Part shown: piece after piece, positions 14,327 to 17,463 of the stretch
Numbering within the stretch: position 1 is the first letter of the stretch
How the letters are laid out: the number at the start of each line of letters is the position of its first letter
NCBI GenBank assembly: GCA_021828245.1
Contig: JAKASC010000018.1
Span: 1 to 17,463, forward strand
DNA length: 17,463 nt
Source of the DNA: Acidobacteriota bacterium
Lineage (GTDB): Bacteria > Acidobacteriota > Terriglobia > UBA7540
Direction: 5' to 3'
Notes under the pieces: generated by a model
Seen by the model: the letters and a program-made list of their open reading frames with translations, nothing else
Told to the model about the DNA's origin: nothing
Databases searched by the model: none
Made by a program: the position numbers and the translations under genes

Positions 14327-15681
14327 GTTCGCGCCACCGTCGGTTACCGATCGTGTTACGCCATCTCCAACGCCTTTCATTGGTCGTTGGGACGCTTGGG
14401 TTCCTTCTCATGGCCGCTGTGACGCCGGCTCCATCACAACAGAAAGCGCCGGGGACTTCGAGTTCTTGGTTCCACGCCCGGATGCCGTCCGTTCCCCCCA
14501 CGCCGCTCCCGCAGTTGGTGCGCGAAGCCGAGCAAAACAACCCTCGCATTCTCGCGGCGCGCCGCGCCTGGCAAGCAGCCGAGCAAGTTCCCTCTCAAGT
14601 ATCCACGCTTCCGGACCCGCGCTTCACCGTGCAGCAATTTTCGGTGGGTAGTCCACGACCCTTCGCCGGGTTTTCCAGCAGCAGTTTCGCTTATATCGGA
14701 TTCGGTGTCTCGCAAAACCTGCCCTTCCCCGGCAAACTGCGCCTGCGTGGCGAAGCTGCTCGACGCCAGGCGGCCGCTTACGCTGAACAGATGAGGGCCA
14801 TTCGTCGCGCGGTCGTCGAGAAACTGGAAGAGGATTATTACAAGCTGGCGTACTACGCAAAAACGCTCGGCATTCTTCGTCGCGACGGAAAGCTCCTCGA
14901 CCAGATTGAAAAGATCGCTGAGGCCCGGTATCGCGTCGGCGAGGGCAACCAGGCGGACGTCCTCAAGGCGCAGCTTGAGCGTACCCAATTGCTCCGCATG
15001 ATCGTTCACCACCATAAACGCATGGGGCAGCTTGAAGCCGAAATCAAGCAGCTTCTCAACCGTCCGCCCGAATCACCCGACATCGCGCCCGAGCCGCTGA
15101 AGGAAACGGCATTGCCTTTCACCACCGGCCAGTTGCTCGCTCGTATCCGCGCGGGCAATCCGACCATTGCCCTCGAGCAGGACTTGGTGCGGCGCCAAAG
15201 CCTGAACGTGGAACTGGCGCGGAAGGATTTCTATCCCGACTTCAACCTCCAATACATGTGGCAGCACACGGGCGCGCCGTTCCCCGACTACTACATGGTG
15301 ACGTTCGGCGTCAAGCTCCCGATCCATCGCACGCGCCGCCAGCAGGCCGAATTGGCCGAAGCTGCCGAAGACCTTCGCCGCTCACAGCGCGACTACGAGG
15401 CGGCCACCCAACAGGCTTACTCGGAGGTTGAGCAGCGGTATCTGGCTGCGGATGCCGCGGCCAAGACCATCACGATTTATCGTCAAGGGCTGATTCCGCA
15501 AGCGCAAGCAAGCTTCGAGGCCGGCTTGGCGGCTTATCAAACAGGCCAGGAGGATTTTCAATCGCTGCTGTCGTCATTCCTTGAGGTGCTGAATCTGAAC
15601 CTGGAGTATTGGCAGACACTGGCCCATCACGAGACCGCGATAGCCAAAATCGAGCAGCTCACCGGAATCAAGCTGCCCTAG
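14323..15681 (+). CDS. TolC-family outer-membrane efflux protein (452 aa)
   Basis: This should form the outer-membrane channel of the tripartite efflux system. AAGGAGGG lies eight bases before the ATG, and the ATG overlaps the previous stop. A long signal peptide (about 1-38, core SLVVGTLGFLLMAAV) is followed by two repeats of the outer-membrane-efflux domain: one from PLPQLVREAEQNNPRI at about residue 62, the second from TGQLLARIRAGNPTIALEQ at about 267. Family landmarks are the coiled-coil helices (RYRVGEGNQADVLKAQ) and the strand segments (FGVSQNLPFPGKL, FGVKLPIHRTRRQQAE). No lipobox cysteine is present, so unlike CusC it is probably not a lipoprotein. Substrate choice is set by the pump, not this subunit. 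It lies between the duplicated-domain protein and the adaptor. Confidence 0.92.
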   Translation: MSSRHRRLPIVLRHLQRLSLVVGTLGFLLMAAVTPAPSQQKAPGTSSSWFHARMPSVPPTPLPQLVREAEQNNPRILAARRAWQAAEQVPSQVSTLPDPRFTVQQFSVGSPRPFAGFSSSSFAYIGFGVSQNLPFPGKLRLRGEAARRQAAAYAEQMRAIRRAVVEKLEEDYYKLAYYAKTLGILRRDGKLLDQIEKIAEARYRVGEGNQADVLKAQLERTQLLRMIVHHHKRMGQLEAEIKQLLNRPPESPDIAPEPLKETALPFTTGQLLARIRAGNPTIALEQDLVRRQSLNVELARKDFYPDFNLQYMWQHTGAPFPDYYMVTFGVKLPIHRTRRQQAELAEAAEDLRRSQRDYEAATQQAYSEVEQRYLAADAAAKTITIYRQGLIPQAQASFEAGLAAYQTGQEDFQSLLSSFLEVLNLNLEYWQTLAHHETAIAKIEQLTGIKLP

Positions 15682-15761
15682 CCAGCCGGACTCGCTTGGC
15701 CGCCAGGGCAAGCTGTCCGGCCCCGCGCGGCCATCGAGGAACCCAAAGGAGGAGCCGCACC

Positions 15762-17336
15762 ATGAAAGATTACCGAACTGCCTTCGTGACCACCTTAGCC
15801 ATCGCCGTCGGCCTCGCTACAGCCCTCGCGTTCGTGGCCTGGCGCTCTCCGTGGCTTCGCCGTCGAGCGAGGTCATCCCAAGCCGTTCAAGCTCCGGCAA
15901 CACCGGCTACGGCCCGCCAGAGCGGCAGCCCATCGGCAACACCTCCTCCCGCGCAGGCGCCTCTGGCCGCGGTCGAACTTTCGCCGCAGCGTTTGCAGCG
16001 CATCGGCGTGAAGGTTGGAACGGTGCAATTTAAGCCGGTTTTCAATACGATTCGCACGGCCGGCAACGTGGATGTGGACGAGCAGCTCCTCTCTTACATC
16101 CAGCTCCGCTTCGCGGGTTGGATCCAGCACGTCTTTGCGAATTACACCTACCAGTACATCCGTCAAGGGCAACCTCTATTGACCATCTACAGCCCCGAGC
16201 TGGTAACGGCCGAGCAGGAATATTTGATTGCCCGACAGAACCAAAGTCTGCTGACCACGAGCAGCGTGCCGGGCGTGGCTTCCGGAGCCACGTCGCTCTT
16301 CACTGCGGCCGTTGAACGGCTGAAGCAGTGGCAAATTCCAACGCGCGAGATTCAGCGACTTGAAACCACAGGCAAGGTGCTGCGTGCGCTTGAAATTGAC
16401 GCTCCGGTTTCCGGCTTCATTACGGAACGCAACGCCTTGCCGCAAATGTACGTGCGGCCGGAAACGCGGCTTTATGCCATCGCCAATCTTTCTACCGTAT
16501 GGGTTTATGCTCACGTTTTTCAAAACCAAATCGGGCAGGTGAGAAGGGGCGATCCGGCCAGCGTCACCGTGGATGCTTATCCCGGCCGCACGTTTTACGG
16601 CCGCGTGGACTACATTTGGCCGGCGGTGGATGAAGCTACCCGCACCGTAAAAGTGCGGCTGGTCTTCCCAAATCCTGATCTGAAGCTCATGCCAGGCATG
16701 TTCGTCAACGTCATGATGCGCATTCCGCTGGGTCGGCATCTGGTCATTCCGGCTTCGGGGGTGTTCCAGACGGGCACGCACAATATCGTCTTCATTGATC
16801 GCGGCGGCGGGTATTTGGAGCCAAGAAACGTTGAGTTGGGGCCGCAGGCGGGCAACGAGTACATCGTGCTGAAGGGGCTCAAGCCGGGCGAGCGCATCGT
16901 GACGTCGGCCAACTTCCTGATTGATTCGGAAAGCCAGCTTCAGGCCGCCCTCGGCTCGTTCATGCCGCCACCGCCCGGAGCGGGCGCCGCCGCCGCGATG
17001 AACGCCGCGCGGGCACGGGCCTCCATTGAACTCACCACAACTCCCTCGCCGCCTCAAAAGGGAAGCAACCTGTTTCGCGTCAAATTGACGTCCTCGGACG
17101 GCAAACCGATTGACGGCGCCCAAGTCACCCTGACGCTGTTCATGCCGGCCATGCCCGCCATGGGCATGGCCGCGATGCGCGTGGTGGTGCCGCTCGCCGA
17201 CAAAGGCGGAGGAATCTACGAAGGGAACGGCACGCTGACGAGCGGCGGCACCTGGCAGGTCAGCATCGTCGCGATAAAGGGCGGGGAGACCCTTGCCGCC
17301 AAGCAATTGACCCTCACCGCGCCCGGAGGTATGTAA
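15762..17336 (+). CDS. CusB-like RND efflux periplasmic adaptor with a C-terminal Met-rich YtkA/FixH-like domain (524 aa)
   Basis: This adaptor bridges the inner-membrane pump to the TolC channel. AAAGGAGG precedes the ATG at 15762; the frame is open further back but that part lies in the tolC-like gene and its spacer. An N-terminal membrane helix (about 7-28) is followed by a Pro/Ala/Gln linker. The CusB-type core covers about 70-395: VKVGTVQF, the barrel and hairpin parts FAGWIQHVFANYTYQYIRQGQPLLTIYSPEL, then IDAPVSGFITERN, VWVYAHVFQNQIGQV, LMPGMFVNVMMRI, VIPASGVF and the final GLKPGERIVTSANFLIDSES. Beyond the usual adaptor length, about 435-515 form an extra domain with SSDGKPIDGAQVTLTLFMPAM and Met461, 464, 467, 469 and 472, typical of YtkA/FixH-like domains fused to copper-efflux adaptors (recalled). 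Cation specificity, probably Cu/Ag, is inferred from this and the CusA-like neighbour. Confidence 0.9.
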   Translation: MKDYRTAFVTTLAIAVGLATALAFVAWRSPWLRRRARSSQAVQAPATPATARQSGSPSATPPPAQAPLAAVELSPQRLQRIGVKVGTVQFKPVFNTIRTAGNVDVDEQLLSYIQLRFAGWIQHVFANYTYQYIRQGQPLLTIYSPELVTAEQEYLIARQNQSLLTTSSVPGVASGATSLFTAAVERLKQWQIPTREIQRLETTGKVLRALEIDAPVSGFITERNALPQMYVRPETRLYAIANLSTVWVYAHVFQNQIGQVRRGDPASVTVDAYPGRTFYGRVDYIWPAVDEATRTVKVRLVFPNPDLKLMPGMFVNVMMRIPLGRHLVIPASGVFQTGTHNIVFIDRGGGYLEPRNVELGPQAGNEYIVLKGLKPGERIVTSANFLIDSESQLQAALGSFMPPPPGAGAAAAMNAARARASIELTTTPSPPQKGSNLFRVKLTSSDGKPIDGAQVTLTLFMPAMPAMGMAAMRVVVPLADKGGGIYEGNGTLTSGGTWQVSIVAIKGGETLAAKQLTLTAPGGM

Positions 17337-17463
17337 ATGATTCCTCGCTGGATTGACTGGTGCGCGCGCAATCGCTTTTTGGTTTTTACAGGTACGGCAT
17401 TGCTGATTTTTGCGGGTCTCTGGTCCATGCTGCACATTCCTCTGGACGCTTTGCCGGACAAGA
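17337..17463 (+). CDS. RND heavy-metal efflux pump, CusA/CzcA type, N-terminal fragment (3' end outside window)
   Basis: Only 42 complete codons are visible. The ATG directly abuts the adaptor stop codon (TAA then ATG), with GGAGG at 17325-17329 inside the adaptor's end, so the two are translationally coupled. The visible residues, MIPRWIDWCARNRFLVFT, then a hydrophobic helix and IPLDALPD, are the classic beginning of heavy-metal RND pumps (transmembrane helix 1 and the conserved PLDA-PD motif). The full protein should be about 1,000-1,050 residues. Identification as an HME-RND pump is good; the metal it carries cannot be read from this part. Confidence 0.88.
   Translation, partial: MIPRWIDWCARNRFLVFTGTALLIFAGLWSMLHIPLDALPDK

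Noticed and set aside
16176..17435. A 419-codon minus-strand frame opposite the adaptor gene.
   Set aside because: It is an antisense shadow of an obvious CusB-like adaptor, with His/Arg-rich composition typical of such shadows.
1..17463. CRISPR arrays, tRNA or rRNA genes, insertion sequences, integrase or attachment sites, riboswitches.
   Set aside because: Looked for by eye on both strands. No regular repeats, cloverleaf-like sequences, transposase frames or long structured leaders were found.

Overview
The window looks like a chromosomal segment of a moderately GC-rich, Gram-negative, free-living heterotroph. The mix of proteins (a TAT-exported sugar-isomerase-like TIM barrel next to a secreted SGNH hydrolase, HEAT and TPR envelope proteins, a hybrid-kinase-style receiver, a Cus-like RND efflux operon) reads most like an acidobacterium. 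That assignment is inference from protein style, because no rRNA or other marker is present. I saw no tRNA, rRNA, CRISPR array, insertion sequence or phage gene, and no gene-free stretch exceeds 300 bases.

Left part (1-4151): the 3' end of serA (D-3-phosphoglycerate dehydrogenase) converges on a minus-strand pair, a TAT-signal TIM-barrel protein (2432-3289) followed by a secreted SGNH/GDSL hydrolase (937-2328) that lacks the usual catalytic Asp. Upstream of them on the same strand is an unusual in-frame fusion of a C-terminally truncated CheW domain to the second half of a receiver domain (3471-4151).

Middle (4296-11953): pruA-type glutamate-semialdehyde dehydrogenase, a two-TM GGDEF diguanylate cyclase, an exported hypothetical protein and an exported HEAT-repeat protein. 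Next comes the most striking locus: a minus-strand exported thioredoxin-fold gene (9378-9845) whose WCxxC motif is encoded as W-UGA-P-D-C. The frame stays open for 94 codons after the UGA, and the UGA is followed by a hairpin with the spacing expected of a bacterial SECIS element. It has a good promoter and ribosome binding site and is best read as a selenoprotein. An enoyl-CoA hydratase/isomerase-family gene and thiD follow; thiD is driven by a textbook sigma-70-type promoter.

Right part (12036-17463): two divergent units appear to start from one shared palindromic -10 element (13052-13059). Leftward lie a membrane-anchored TPR protein and a small YHS-domain metal-binding protein. Rightward lie a small exported Cys-rich protein, an exported protein with an internal domain duplication, a TolC-family outer-membrane protein, a CusB-like adaptor with an extra C-terminal Met-rich YtkA/FixH-like domain, and the start of a CusA/CzcA-type RND pump cut by the window edge. 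The right side reads as a heavy-metal (probably copper/silver-type) efflux operon with uncharacterised accessory proteins.
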